DNA from: Lichenostomus cassidix
Lineage: Eukaryota; Chordata; Aves; Passeriformes; Meliphagidae
Direction of reading: 5' to 3'
Assembly: GCA_008360975.2 (NCBI GenBank)
Contig: CM039195.1
Location: forward strand, 12,329,010-12,393,009
DNA length: 64,000 nucleotides
Positions 14,920 to 28,800 of the stretch are shown piece by piece. Below the pieces are notes generated by a model. That model made no database searches and was not told the origin of the DNA. It saw only the letters and a program-made list of their open reading frames with translations. The position numbers and the translations under genes are program-made. Positions within the stretch are counted from its first letter, which is position 1; each line of letters begins with the position of its first letter.

Positions 14920-15065
14920 CACAAGCAGAGACTCCACAGCCTCTCCAGACCATTGCTCTGGGGTTTAGGTAACCTCCTTGTCAACAGTTTTTTCCTAATG
15001 CCTGGAAAGAATTTCCTGTGTCCATTATCCTTCCACTGCACTTCCATGGAAGTGCTCCATCTTCT
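14920..15065 (-). mobile_element. CR1: Degenerate CR1 LINE fragment (antisense)
   Basis: Read on the plus strand, this holds the reverse complement of a CR1 body segment. In order there are a CCACAGCCTCTC-like block, a CAACAGTTTTTTCCTAATG-like block and an AATTTCCTGTG-like block, with the spacing seen in old avian CR1 copies. It lacks the 3' end and has many differences, so it is an old, dead fragment. The family call is from remembered consensus features; the boundaries are approximate. Confidence 0.5.
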
Positions 15066-17941
15066 GTGTACATTTAGCTAATTAATAAAGGACCAGCCTG
15101 GTCCTCTAAACAGCCTCAGTTCCACCTGCACCTCTCCAACTTCCTGTGCCTCAGCCAGGAGCAAATGCACAGAGCAGCACTGAGCCCCCAACCAACAAGG
15201 GGAATGTAAAACCATGCTCCTTTCCACTCTGGGACAGCCACTGGGGTTTCAGTATTTTCCCCTTTTGCAGGCAAGGCAATCAGCTAGGGATAGGAAGCCT
15301 TGATAAAGATGACAGATGCCTTCCATGAGCAGGAGCATGGCAAAGGCAGCAGGGGCAGCAGGCACAAATTGCATTAAGGTGACAGTGCTCTCACAAGCCT
15401 TGATTAGTCTGCACTGGCTCCTGTGCCAGACACAGCACAGCCAGAGCTGGTCAGAGGGTAAATTTGTATGAGAACAGGAAATAATTGCCTAACAATAACA
15501 ACATAATGGTCACCTCAGCTCTTAAAGATGATGAAACATCCCTATCCAGCTGGAGGGGAGATAATTTTTGGCTAACGTTCAGGAAGCAAGTGTTGGTTAT
15601 GCTGGACCAGCAGAGAGAGGGTGAACAGCCAATCTAATCACTGGCAGCTCTTCTCCTCACACATCTAATAAAGGGACATTTTGCACATGGCGTGTTTTTG
15701 ATAAACTGGAGGTGAAAATGCAAGACAGGAATTTGCTGGAGGAGCAGAAAAAGTGTGTTTTGCATAATCACTTTTAATAGGTGTAGGAAAATAAAGGGAG
15801 GACAGGTGAGGAGGATTTCAGACACGTTCAAGTGACTTGCAGCTGGGCTGTAGAAGAACACATACATCACATTAATTGTTGCTTAGTCTTGAGTGCTTGA
15901 CAAGCAGAACATCTGTGTTTAGACAGCACAGGCCTGGCTAGACCCTTCCAACACACCTGGGATTCCTGCCCTGCTGTGGGGAAGAGCACAGCTCCACCTG
16001 TGAGAGTCCCTGGGACACAGGTGACAGTGCAGGGTCAGTGCTGCTGCAGCAAGGACCTGCCTGCCCACCTGTGTGTCTGGCCTGCCTTGGGAATCCCCTG
16101 GGCTGCCACAGAACAAAACCAAATTTCATCTTTGCGTTTTGTCTGTGGTTTTGTGGCTGTTCTTGAGTCCTGCCTTGTCAGCTCCCACACTAAGTGATAA
16201 AATGCCTCCTCCTGCCAAAGCTCTTGTTTCCATGCAGGAGGATTCCTCTCCTCCATGCACAGGTCTATAGCTGGACAAGCAACCAGAGCAGGGGGCAAAG
16301 AGGCATTTCAATGACCAATACAAGGATGCAACCAAAATCCACATTCACTTGAGTCAACATGAAGACTTTTTTGGGAGCTGAAAGGATAAACTCCAAAAGC
16401 CCTCCTGAGGAAACCAAAAGCACAGAGGGTCCTCCTGTGAGGAGCTGATCTTTGTTCCACTCCGAGTTCTGTTCCCACTGAGGAATACACTCAGCACTGC
16501 TGAACCTGCTCTGGCATCTCTGCTCTCCCACAAGTCACAGAACCATTTGACTTTCCAGTCAGGGAGTCTAATGCACAGTTCAGTGCATAAGCAGAAAGAC
16601 AAGGACAGCCAGAAAGGTCACTGCAATAATTAAAACTTACACCTCATGAATTACAGAGCAACACTCCTCCTCTAGTTCTCGAAATGATATGCACTTGTTG
16701 GTGTGGATTGTGGTGAAACCATGGAAAAAACACAGCTTTTTCCTGCCTGACCTCCCCAGTACGTGCCAGGCTTCTGAGACACAGCTCCTGCTCAGCTTTC
16801 ACAGAAAACACCACCTCAGTACATGTGTTTTCTCCTTGCTACTACCATTCTTTTCACAAACCTGACAGCCAAGCACATCACACACAGAAAAAAGACACCT
16901 CAGGAGAGGGGTGGGGAAGCTGGTATGGAAACCTCCTGAATCCAGCCTGCAGTAAATCTAATGCTCACATATCATAAACCATGCACGATTAGGAGGGCTA
17001 ATAAGGAATTGCAGCTGCAGGATTATTTGTGCTTAGTATTTATCACAGGATGAGATCATGCTCATAAAAAGACTGGGTTTATGAGAGCAACACTGTAAAT
17101 AATTTTTTCCATCAATTTTTCAATGCCCAATGACAAAAAAATCAGACTATGTAACTATCAAAACGTATCCTAAATAAAATAGCAGTTTGAAAATCTCATT
17201 TTTTACAGAATTGTTTTAAAACTGTCTTTTCCCCCTCTGTTCTGTCAGGTTACCATGGGATTTACCACAACTCTTAATTTATGGAGATGTTTTCATTCTG
17301 TGTGTGAAAGCATGCATGCAAATACATTCTTGTCACATTAAATTCTAATTGCAAAGTTCACAAGCGAATTTAGGAGAATACTTAAATACCATCAGTGTAT
17401 TTCTCAACTGATTTTCAAAATCAGATTATGCTTTTTGCAAAGGACAGAGAACACCCCTTTAAGCCACAGAGGGCAACAAATTCAAGCCGCAGTTTTGAAA
17501 CTGAAAACCTTCAGTTATGAAGCATTTTCAGTTTGTTTTATTCAATCACAAAAGGAAGAAAAGCTTGGTCACCTTGTACTGAAAACGTGTTTGGGCCTCT
17601 AATCTCACCTCTCTTAGTCCCAAGAAGTGAGGGAAAGTTCAGGGAACAGATCCTTTATCCCAACTGCAGTTAAATTAACTCAGCAATTTAATAACATTCC
17701 AGCCCCAAAATGAGCAAATTAGCAATGTTTCTCTTCTTGTTTCCCTTTTATAACTTTTTGCTCTAACCACTATAAATATTTTTAACTATAGTGAAGGCTC
17801 AAGTTTATTTGCACTGATGCACCTTGGGTTAATAATGAGAACACAGTACCTCAATTTCCAAAAAGCACCTTCCCAGAAGGAGCAGCCTTCCTCAGCCAGC
17901 ACTGCTGGATCACAGAACTATTCTAAAATGCCAGTACAATT
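15066..17941. other. Unique DNA, no gene seen
   Basis: No exon or repeat family can be supported. The segment 15900-16600 is moderately GC-rich and has overlapping frames of 60-90 codons on both strands, which argues against any one of them being coding. Confidence 0.55.
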
Positions 17942-18012
17942 AAAAAAAAACAAAAAAAAAACAAAAAACAAAAAACAAACAAAGAAAAACCCAACAACAA
18001 AAAAAACAAAAC
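17942..18012. repeat. A-rich tract with C interruptions
   Basis: Runs of A are broken by single C bases (CAAAAAAAAA, CAAAAAAC), nearly without G or T on the plus strand. It resembles the larger tract at 9351-9546 in orientation and composition. Confidence 0.8.
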
Positions 18013-21000
18013 CTTTGGAGAGAAAAGAGCTTCCCTAGAGATAATGCAGCTGGAGAATTGGTATCACAAGTGCCAAAAGAGAAAGAAAACCTTTCCCTTA
18101 GCAGAGGGAGCCAGCACAGCTCTCTGCCATGAAACACCCAAGGATCCTTTAGGAATTACTCAACAAGTCTGAATGGTCAAGAAATTATTAGAGTATAGAT
18201 TAGATATTATACAGAGTATTAAATATTCAGCCTGGCACCTGCTGACCAAGGGAATATTGTTTAGAGTGTTCTCTTCTGGGCATGTTATCAGCTGATCTCA
18301 AAATCCAAGTGACACTCTGCACCTCCTCTCATCTTGAAAGAAGGGCAAAGCCCACCTAAATTAATCTCTTTCACTCTGTATAATATTCCTGAAGATTGTT
18401 CTGGAAAAGATGTAAGTGCTGAAAGGCAGATGGACTGTAATCCCATGGGGACAATAGGTATCCTGAGCTCCAATATCCATGTAATGCTCATGGTTATCCC
18501 ATAGACTTGAGAACATAGTGCAACTGCAAGCACACATCACCTGCACAATTACAAAGTTCTCTTCTTGATTAACTTTAAAAGGCCCCCTAATCTGAGTCTG
18601 ATTTCTCTGCTTACAACTTCAATTGAAGTCAAATCTGCTAGCTTATTACTTTCTCTGTACTCTTTGTTTTGTCATGTAAGGGATATCTTAGAAAACAAGC
18701 AAAGAGAAAAATCCCAAACCCAAAGCAACCCTCTAACACACAATTGATTTAGGGTTTCAAACTCTCATCTTTTAAAAGACCAACATTTCCATTTTAAGAA
18801 GCAATAAAAGCCCCGGCAATCAGAAGCTCACTAGGACACATGAAGCATGTAAATCATAGTCAATCATGGCTCAGAAGTTCTCAAGTACTTCTGCAGTATT
18901 CGTAAGCAGGCAATTATTGTCACTTCCCTGTATCCAAAACAGCTCTTTTCTAAAATGCCTTTTTCCTATTACTTCACTGAGAGGTCTTCTGTGTATGCAG
19001 CACCTCAGTTGTGTCCCTGAGTTATTATTAATCAAACAAATCATCTCTCTCCATGAACAAACAGTAAATTTCCTCTGATGGAGATGGCTTTTCATTACTT
19101 TGGCTTTCTTTTGTACAATGTGCAATCATCCCCGTTCTCCCACTGAGTGACCCATTGTCACAATGCTGAATTCAAGCCTTGTAAAATTGCTTTGGACTGC
19201 AGAAGCAGCTCTGGTTGAGATATTCTGATTTGTCCTATTAGTGCCACTGATGCTGATTTTCCGAGAATGGACGACATGTTTGTAAGCATTATTAAATGTC
19301 CTTCACATCAAATTGCACAGTGCAGCCATTACTGATCTCCTGCCACCTGTCACACCCACCAGCCAGTAAAGGAGAGGAGTTCACTTATCTAGCAAATCCA
19401 CCATCTCTCAAATTAAGACAATGAAGGGCTTTGAGAGAATTCTGTCTACATCTTCCAGAAAATATTAATGTGTTGCACTGAAGGCCAAGCAAAATAAAAG
19501 TCTTGGAGAGACAAATGAGAAATTCTAAACTCCTCACACAGCACAATAGAAAAAAAGAAATAATTTTAAATAATAGTTCCATTTCCAGGAAAAAGAAATT
19601 CCTTATCAAGATGGGATTACTTTAAAAACTTGTAAGACTGATGCCTTCCACACCCTTGCTGGTGCAGCCTTAAAAGCTGTGATGCACCATAACAAGCAGC
19701 CTAGAGCTGGAGTTAAAATGGGTTTTGTCTCTTATATGTTGGGTCTGATTTTCTAGTGCCTGGATGTGCATAGAAAGGCCACATGTGTGAAGGTGCTAAA
19801 ATGAAACCATTACATGTTTCTGAACCTGATCCTCACAACCTGAGCTTCTCTAGTGCTACTACTTTAATTTTAAAGCTGAAATAAATGCAAATATGCATCT
19901 TTAAAAGCTTTGAGGATCAGTAAATCATTAAAAAAAAAAAAGATGAAAACAAGTAATGTAAGGGTTTACCTTGTTTCATCAAATTTTCCTTGATTAAGCA
20001 CAGGTGGATTAAAGACATATTGCAACATATGCCATTTGTTTAGGTTAGACTTTTGCTATGATAATATTGTCCATTAGAAACCTAATTCTATTGTGTTAGA
20101 TCACTGTCACTGGAAAGAGCCCCAGCTCACGTCAGCCCATGCAGCAGTCTTCTCTATAGAGAGGGAGGGTAGATATACATCCAAAATACATTGCAAAGCA
20201 CAATGAGACATGGGAACCTTCTGAAGCACCTGTTCAGGCCAGGAATTCAAATCTGCTCCCTGTGGCTAAGGAAACAATTTAGTCTTTCTGCACCTCTGGA
20301 ATAATATTTGTTAAGAAATTAGTATTTTCTCTGAAATTACTGAAACAGAAAAAATTATGAAGCAACAAAACAGATATTGATTTTCTTACTTTTAATCTCA
20401 TCAGAACCATCTTCAAACCACATGGAATATTACATAACATAAATTAACCACATAAATAACATTAATAAATAACATAATCCCATTAAAAAAATTAATTAAC
20501 CACAGCTAGACCAATCTCCACAGCAGACACACCTGGAGTCTGTTTCAGTAGCCAAAACCATGTTTTTGTAAAACTTAAACCATTCTCTGAATTAATTTAA
20601 ACCCCCCAAACACAATTTATGAATATCCTGGTTGTCTGTAATTTATTGCTTTAATATTTATCACAATACTTTAAGTCCTGGTAGATAGAATTTAAACCAT
20701 ATAACCTGGTAGAACACATACAATTCTCCTGGGATTAAAACCCAAAATGTGTAGGTGGCGCTTTTATTACTGTTGCAATAAAAACCTGTATAAAATGGAA
20801 TAAGCCAATTTAAGAGGAAGAATTAGCTAGCCACTACATACCTTCTAGCCATGTTTTAAATGACTAAAACAATAGTTCTAACTCTGGTTTACAACTACTT
20901 CACCCGCAAGAATTCTTAAAAAACAAAACAAAACAACCTTGTACATGAACAGGAACAAACCAACACACTGCAAAATAATGTGATGTCTGTGAAACAAAAG

Positions 21001-21057
21001 GAAAAAACAAACCCTTTTTTGCCCAACTGATGATTTTTACTGTTCCCTCAAATAACA
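18013..21057. other. Unique AT-rich DNA, no gene seen
   Basis: There are only short, overlapping, non-ATG or composition-driven frames. An AT-rich part near 20400-20500 repeats ATTAACCACA-like words. No transposon or RNA gene is recognised. Confidence 0.55.
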
Positions 21058-21245
21058 TTCCTCTCCCTGGAAAGGGTTGTCAATACTGGCAGGAGCTGCC
21101 CAGGGGGGTTTGGCTCTCCATCCCTGCAGGTGTCCAAGGAACACTGCAGGTGGCACTCAGTGCTCTGGGCTGGGGGACAAGGTGGGCACAAGGCACAGCT
21201 GGGACTCTGTGTTGGAGGAATTTTCCAACCACAGTGATTCCAAGA
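21058..21245 (+). mobile_element. CR1: CR1 LINE 3' fragment
   Basis: The segment follows the CR1 tail in order: a GAGCTGCCCAGGG block, CTCTCCATCCCTGCAGGTGT, a CAAGGAACACTGCAGG block, a GGGGGACAAGG region, then TTTTCCAACCACAGTGATTC at the end. This is the usual avian 5'-truncated CR1 remnant on the plus strand. No coding capacity remains. Divergence is visible but the block order is intact. Confidence 0.75.
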
Positions 21246-21350
21246 ATACAAAAAGCATGTAGAAAAGAATGGGCTGTTGATTAGCTCATCCCAATGTTGT
21301 AATTCAAATGTATTGAGAGTTAAACCTGTGTGATCTAACAGGAAAGATTC

Positions 21351-21373
21351 GGGGGGGGGGGGGGGAGGGAGGG
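21351..21373 (+). repeat. Poly-G tract, G-quadruplex candidate
   Basis: Fifteen consecutive G bases (21351-21365) are followed by two AGGG units. The run supplies more than four G3 tracts with short loops, which fits the usual intramolecular quadruplex pattern. Length in the source read may be uncertain because homopolymers are error-prone. Confidence 0.8.
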
Positions 21374-24300
21374 AAATGTGTCAAAAATCATGATGCCTCT
21401 TTTAAAATTCATAATTGTGCCACAGTCTGATGTTGTGAAAGCTGGCATGAAAAGTGAAATGCAAAGTGTTGCTAACAAAACTATGAGAGGCTATTTTGGT
21501 AACCTTAGGGGGTTTTGGTTTGGTTTTTCTGGGTTTTTTTGCTAATATCTTTCATTAAAACCCTTAAATAATTGAAGAACAGCTATTTAATAGAAATGAC
21601 TAAAAACTTTTAGCAATTAGCATGTTTATGTTGTGCTCGCAAGGAAGGAACAACATTTTACAACTGCCTTGTAAGAAGGTTATTTTCCATGCAGCAATTC
21701 CAGCTGCATCACAGATTTACTAGACAAGCCTGTAACTGTTAAAAACATAACTTTTAGCAATGCTGAATGCAGCACTCAGACACAGGCAGTGCCCCAGGTG
21801 AAATCAATGTGAGTTAGGAGGGGAAATGTGCTGCACATCCTCCCTGCTCTGAGCTGGGCTGAGGGTAGCACAGCCTGCTTGCTCCCAGGGGAGTTCAGAC
21901 GCAGAGGTTTTATGGGTTTATGAAAGATTTCATGTCCTAATTTAATTGTCACAGCTCCAGGACTTTCCTGGCTCCTTGGGAGCCCCGAGAGGCAGCCCAC
22001 TCACATTTCAAGCCTCCAACCATAACCATTGTTAAGCTCTCTCCCAGCAGAGGGGATTTGATTACAACTTTTGCTACCACAGCAAACCTGACACTGGTTC
22101 AGCATTTGAGATTCTCCACTGAGGAAGGGACAAGGCTGTTGACTGGCAATAGCAACTCAGTCAACTTCCCCAGAACAGCACCAGCTATTTAGGACAAGCC
22201 CAGGACTAAGAAACATTTAACTCACACTGTTCTCCAGTGTTTACTTCGTACTACCCACTGGCTGCTTATAACGCTGTCAGACCCAGAAAAAATACCAATT
22301 AACACACTATTTGTTGCTATCAGTGTGCTTTTTGTTTCATGTAACTTCATGGTTTAATATCCTCACTTTACCCAGAATATTTTATGCAATGCTTCACTCC
22401 TAATTTCAAAGCTTTCTTTGTCTGGTTCACACCAGATAGCAACAGGGGCAGAGTCCCTCTAGAGTTTACAGTTTTGGGATTTCAATTAGTTCAGTCCATC
22501 TGCTTTTCCACACAATGACTTTAATGGTTTTGCAGGAGCTCACCCGGAGGAGTCAGCTACAATCTCTGGTCCATCCAAATCTTTACAAACTGAAACAGTG
22601 GTCTCAAAGCTGTAATTGTCCATATTACATGGATTCAAATGTTGCTAAGGAATCTGCAACACTTTACTTGTTTCTAGAATGTCACTCCAACAATTCCCTG
22701 CCTGCAATGCTAAGCCTCCTCTGAAATGAGTAGGATTTGTTCTTCTTTCCCAAAACAAGTCACATGCACAGGTCCAGGGGGAGAGGACGAGAGCAGGGAG
22801 AGGGAGGAGAAGAAAAGCCACAATTCCCATAAAATAAATACAGAAATCTGATAGTTTGCAGCAAACATACACCAGGCAAAATGTCCACAATAGTGGAACA
22901 AAGAAGGAGGCTCTGGAGTTTCTAGTAATTGGCATGGCAATTATTAAGACATATAGCACATGGTAAAATCAGTTCTGCCATCTGTGTCAGCTGTCCCCAG
23001 GTGGAAGCTGGGCATGTTTGCCATGTTCATCAGCATTAAGATTGCCACTCCGAGCCAAGTCTGGTTTTATTGGCTCCTATTAGTTCCAATGCTAAAAATC
23101 TATCAGCATTTCTATTTAAAACTTCTCGCAATAATACCAAAAACTCCTAACAAAAAAGCCCACAAAACCACTGGAAATTTTGGCTAACCTTAGTGCCTTC
23201 AGGGCAATTAACATCCTCTGTTGCGTTTATAAACTGATTTTCATAATTGTTTATAAATTATTACATTTTTTTCAAAAATGCTGCATATAACAGGTTATAC
23301 TGTAAGAGTGGCAGAAGCAGAGTTGCTTCTCTGAAGCATATTTCAGATGTGAGCCAGACAAAAGCATAATACACTTCCATTTAAGATGAAAATCAAGATC
23401 ATGAGCAAAAAAAGGAATATTGTTTCTCTTTTAAACCCCTAGATAATTGCAGGGAGTTTTCCATAGGTTTCCCTTCTCTACATCCTCAAACCCTACTGAC
23501 ACTGCCTCCAGCCAGAGGGAGGATTCATGTCCAGTGCAATCTGCCACAGCATTTCACAAACAGGATCTGAATGACCTCCAATCACCAAGATCAATTTGTT
23601 GGGCTTGAAATGACACCTCCCTGTCTTTGCTGTGATGGTGAACCACGGGCAAAGGGCTGGGGAGCACCTTTGGGCAAGGCTTGGCTCCAGGGCTGCAGGT
23701 GGGAATGGTGTTCATAGGGTGGCACAGAGGTGTTTATACCTGGAACTGCTCCTCCTCCTCTCTTACACACCCACACAGTGTTCCTCTGTAAATCCACACC
23801 TTTCTTCCCCATGGCAGCTGGGTTATCAGCAATCACACTGATTTGGAGACTGAGGAGGATTGTCCCAGCAGCCCCTGTCTCAGGGATCACGAGGCTGCGG
23901 GTTCTTTGCATTATTCCTGTGTAACAAGAGCTTCACATGGAACTTCCTCACGCTGTGAGCAAAACAAACCTCAGGAAGGCATGAGGGAGATGATTTGGTG
24001 TCTACAGAGAAAAGCCACTTGGTAGGAGCTCCTGTAGGACTTCCCACTTCATGAGTCACACAGCAGTCACAGGGACTTGTCACAGAATTCACTTCTGCAA
24101 GCACCAAAGGACGACTGTCTTTAAATCAGACATGTTAAATGCACTACATCTTCTCTTCAAAAGCAGCTACATTCTGTAACACCTACACATCCAGAATAAA
24201 TTAGCTTTCCTATTCAGTGGTGTCAACAGTGGTGAGCCCCAGAGAATAAGGGAGAAAGAGTAATGCTAGCCTATGCCAAAATACTTATTAATTACACCTT

Positions 24301-25564
24301 CTTTCAGATGCCTCCCTTGTTGAAAGGCTGTTTGGTGCCACATGAAATAAGGAACAACACGACGTCTCTAATAAGGTATTTATGACACTAAGCAATAATT
24401 TAGAAATTGCCCTCAATTTTTACTTACTGTTCACTGAAGCAATGTTCAACAAAGCTATCCAAAGGAGGAAAATACATTATCTGTTAAACTTTTCTCTGCA
24501 CAGAGCTCCCTGCTGAACACCAAAGAAGAATCTAATCTAAGGTCAAAGAGGTGACTCTGCCATGAGGTGTTTATCTGCTGGCCACCCCCTGAGATGTCAA
24601 TAAAAGCAGCTGACAGTGTCAGTGGTGACACTGTTTCTGTAGCGGGCATCTGTCCATTACCAGGTGGAGGGAGGGAAAAGCTCAGCTCATCTCATACATG
24701 AAACAGAGAGCTGTCATCTGGTAACAGATTTTTATTACTACCAGGAGTGCATTTGAATTCAAAGTAATGACCTGGAAGTACAAAATTCCATATTCTGTAA
24801 TCCCACAAGCCGTGCAATTCTCCCTCTTCAGTTGCTGCTGAATATCTCTATGGCTTCCTCGGCTGCTCCTGATTTAATATAATGCTATCAACAAACCTCC
24901 TTAGTGAACAGGGTCATGGCAAGATTTACAGTGCTTTTCCACAGGCCTGCAGGTGAATTTATTTTACCCAATATATCCATTTAGACCCATTTTCCTCAGA
25001 ACATTATTCTTCAAAGACAACTTAGCGAGTTCTTCAGCATCAGATAAAAGTCAAGCTAAGTGGTGCAAAGATGACAAGGTGTCCTGCATGACCTTAATCA
25101 GAAGTTTAAGTGCAGGATAAAAGCGAGAACTGAACCGAGAGCCACTACCTCAACTGTCTCTTTTAAACGTCAAGGAGACAAATGTTGCTGCTCAGACACA
25201 TATTTTTTTCCTCCAGACTGACACCCACGGCTTGTGGATTGCATTCAGCAAGCAAGGATTGGAGCAATATTCTGAGAAAAGCAGTGTCACTCACCAAACC
25301 TCAACGCACTATGTGAGAAAGCTCAGGGCGTCCTGTAATGACAATGGACAGCAGCATTAATGGGAGAGTAGATGAATTTTAGAGATATGTTTAATGCACA
25401 TGATCCAGCCTAAAGCAAGCCCTCACTGCCCTTCCCCTTCTGTTCCACACATCCCAAACCCCCAGCTGGCTTTTTCTGCCCCATGGAGTGTCACACACAA
25501 ACACAGGCACAGCTCTGGCAAAATCAGAACTTCCAAATTATTAGAAAGCGTTGGGGAGAACTTA
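21374..25564. other. Unique DNA, no gene seen
   Basis: A T/G-rich stretch near 21510-21540 (GGTTTTGGTTTGG) is the reverse-strand counterpart of the A/C tracts elsewhere. The rest is unique sequence. The 106-codon minus-strand frame at 23591-23911 overlaps several plus-strand frames and has no motif, so I do not call it. Confidence 0.55.
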
Positions 25565-25892
25565 AAGCAGTTTTCCAGTGCCTGTAAGAGAGCTGGAGAA
25601 GGACTTGTGACAAGGGCATGGAGTGGCAGGACACAGGGAATGGTTTCACACTGACAGGGAGCAGGGTTGGATGGGATATTGGGAAGGAATTGTTCCCTGG
25701 GAGGGTGGTGATGCCCTGGCACAGGGTGCCCAGAGAAGCTGTGGCTGCCCCTGGATCCCTGGCAGTGTCCAAGGCCAGGCTGGACAGGACTTGGAGCAAC
25801 CTGGGATAGTGGAAAGTGTCCCTGCCATGGCAGAGGGTAGAACAAGATCCCTTCTAACCCAAACCTTTCTGTGGCTGCATGATTCTGTGATT
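25565..25892 (+). mobile_element. CR1: CR1 LINE 3' fragment, well preserved
   Basis: The segment reads through a typical passerine-type CR1 3' region. Blocks in order are TTTCCAGTGCCTG, GAGCTGGAGAAGGACTTG, CAAGGGCATGGAGTGGCAGG, GATGGGATATTGGGAAGGAA, TGCCCAGAGAAGCTGTGGCT, CTGGACAGGACTTGGAGCAA and ATGATTCTGTGAT at the tail. It is a 5'-truncated, dead insertion on the plus strand. The 160-codon frame on the opposite strand (25423-25905) is a by-product and is not a gene. Confidence 0.85.
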
Positions 25893-28800
25893 TAACTCTA
25901 ATCAAACCCCTGCATATTAGCTGTGAGTTAATAAAGTAAACTGGTTTTAGAAAGCTTTTCCTATGAATGTTTGGCCTCTGGCTTTACAGTTGCAGACAAA
26001 ACATCAAATAATGAAACTTTTCTTTCCACACACACTCAACACACAGCAGAACTGATTATCTTTCAATATTATGAAATTGAATTGCTTGAATTTCCAACTT
26101 CTTACTTTGTAAATAAAAAGAAGTTGCTGAAAAATAATAAATTTTGACACCATATTGACCCAATTAAACCTCAATTTCAGCAGAATTAAAAAAAACAGCC
26201 AAAAATAATCTAACTGAGCAATACTAAAACTAGACTTGTTATTCTGTGTGGTGGTGAGAATGACATTAAAATGGCTTTAAAACACCCAGATAACTGAACA
26301 AGCTCAAAAAGCATAGCTTCATAACCAAAGCAAAGACAATGAGAAAACACAGACATACAGAACTCGAAGAATGCCCTGACTGTGGTCCTGTGGAACCACT
26401 GAGTGAAGGAAATCCCTGAGCAGCAGTTTCAAGAATGGCAGAAGGTGAAGAAAACACTTCAGAGAGACACAATCACCCTTGCACTGCAGAGGGATGCAGG
26501 ACCCTTCAGCCTCTGTGAGGAAAAGCCACTGGAGAGAATAATTCAAATTTCCCCTGACTTCCCAACTTCTGGAGGGCTTTAAGCATGGATGGACAAAGGT
26601 CCTGCTGGAACAGAGCAGCCAAACACAAACTTGATGCATATTCATAAAGTGAAACTAACTTTTGGAGCTGCTGGTAGTTGAAACAAAGATAAAAGAATGG
26701 TGAGAGCAAGGAAGAAGTTTCACATGGATGAAATAAAACAGAGTGATGTGACAGCTTTGATCATTGTTCAGAAGCTGGAAAACAAAACTGCCCGTGAGCC
26801 TCGGCAGAGACACACAGTGTGCCAAGAAGAGGTTTCTTGGGGAACACAAGTAGGCAGCAAAGGGGTAAAAGAGGACGTGGAGGCTGCTGAAACTTTGGGG
26901 AACAAAGAAATACAAAGGCTGTACCAAAATAAGGCACTGTTTGGGAGAAAGTCAGAGGGATTTGTCCAAAAAAGCAAAGCTGAATGTTCTTGACCAACTA
27001 AATCTGCCAGCAGAAACAATGCAAACTGAGACAGAGCTCTCAGGAATTGTGTTCAGAGGAAAGATTGTCTGTTGAACATTGATATAAACACCTGAGTAAT
27101 TAAATCCTTTTTGTTTTTCATGACAGATAATCACCTGCAGAGGACATTTAACCTTTTCCACTTGACTTTGGTAATATAACCTTCTTTTATATCTATCTAT
27201 GATACGATTCCTTCTCTTTTATATATATGTACTTACATGTATACATGCATGTGTTTCTAGGAAATATGCATGTTAATCAATATTTATCATTCTGTGGTAA
27301 CTGAAAAACTACCATGACAGTAGATATACATGAGAAAAGAGAAATCAAACTGAACAAGGAAGAGACTAGATGAGATACCTGCTCTGTTTGGAGCAATTCC
27401 TTTTTGTTAGCTTATTTAATGAGAATGATTGAACATTTTGGGAACAGCTGCCTTGTTGAAGACTCAACATCCCCAGCCTTTCACTGATGTGCAAGGGCAA
27501 CAGTGTTCATCCCTCAAGATCTCTCCCCAGTGATATGTCAGGAATTATATTCCTGATGTTCACGAATTTCTATAAAACACAGTGGGAAAAGGAAACAGAA
27601 ACACTTAGAAAAGCTACTCAGATAAAAGGGGAGTCTTTTTCTACTTGATAAATGCATTCAGTAGCACATTTCTTTATGTAATCCCTCTTCAGACACTAGA
27701 AGGAAGCCTCTGCAGAATTTTCTTTTTTTTTTTTAAATAGATGAAACATGAATCATTTTATCTTTAAATTACATAACACGAATGCAAATTAATCAGTATC
27801 CTCAGACAACTGCAAAGTTGATAAAGTGGCTCTTAAAGTCAGAAGATACCAGAACTGTTAAGCAGTTCTTTGTTACACTGGCTGTAACCCTCAATATTTC
27901 TCAAAAGCAACATGAGAAAAGCTGGAGATATTAATATCCATTAGAGGGAAAAGCCTGGTGGGGATTTGAGAGTGCACTGGTTGGGCTGGAATCAATAGGT
28001 TACTTGTTCAGTCGAGGGCAAGCATTGCTTTTACTCCAAGACAAACACACTGGAAGTTATGGGTTGTTTCTGTCATGGAGCAGCTCTTTCTCATCCCAGC
28101 TTTTGTTGGTTTTTCTTTCCACAGAGTAACAAGCCCAGGACTGTTTGATGGCTAAGGAGAGCCTTCATTCTTCAGAAAAATGATTGTCCCTCATCTGACA
28201 CAAAGCACCACTTAAGGATGAAGCAATGCTATGAAAGGGGCAATAGAAGCAAAAAGCAAGGGGAAAAAAGAATAAATTCCAGTGCATTCCCTTTCTTGAG
28301 GAAGTAAACTATTTAACTCTGTTTCCTGACAGAGCAGGAAACTCTGTGCAGGTGAAAAGGGCTGGGAGCAGACAAGTGCAGCTGGCTAAGAAAGGCCCAG
28401 AAGCTGAGTGGCAGTGGCAGTGTAGCCAAAATATCACTTTTAACCTGGAGGAAATTAAGAGGATCTCCAGCAGTAACCCACTCCTTCCTTTCCCACAGTT
28501 CTCCTTCTTCCCACAAGGAAAATGTGTCTGAGCCCTTCACACCAACATCAGAGAATTTGGGTGGGTTTTTTTAGTGTGAGTACAGAATCTGGTTTTAGCT
28601 GATGAGATCTTTGGTGAGGGTTGAGATGCTGCCATGAGAATAAAATGGATCCACAACACCCTGTTCTGACATGACTGAAGCTGGAAAGGAAAAAGGCAGA
28701 GGGGAGAAGAAGAAAAGGCAAAGAGAAAAAGGAAGGAAACAAAGGGGAAAAAAAACCTAGCAGGCTGAGGGAGGAAGGAAAAAAAATAAAAATGGGTAAC

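Noticed and set aside
25423..25905. 160-codon open frame on the minus strand
   Set aside because: It is antisense to a clear CR1 LINE tail and has no independent protein motif.
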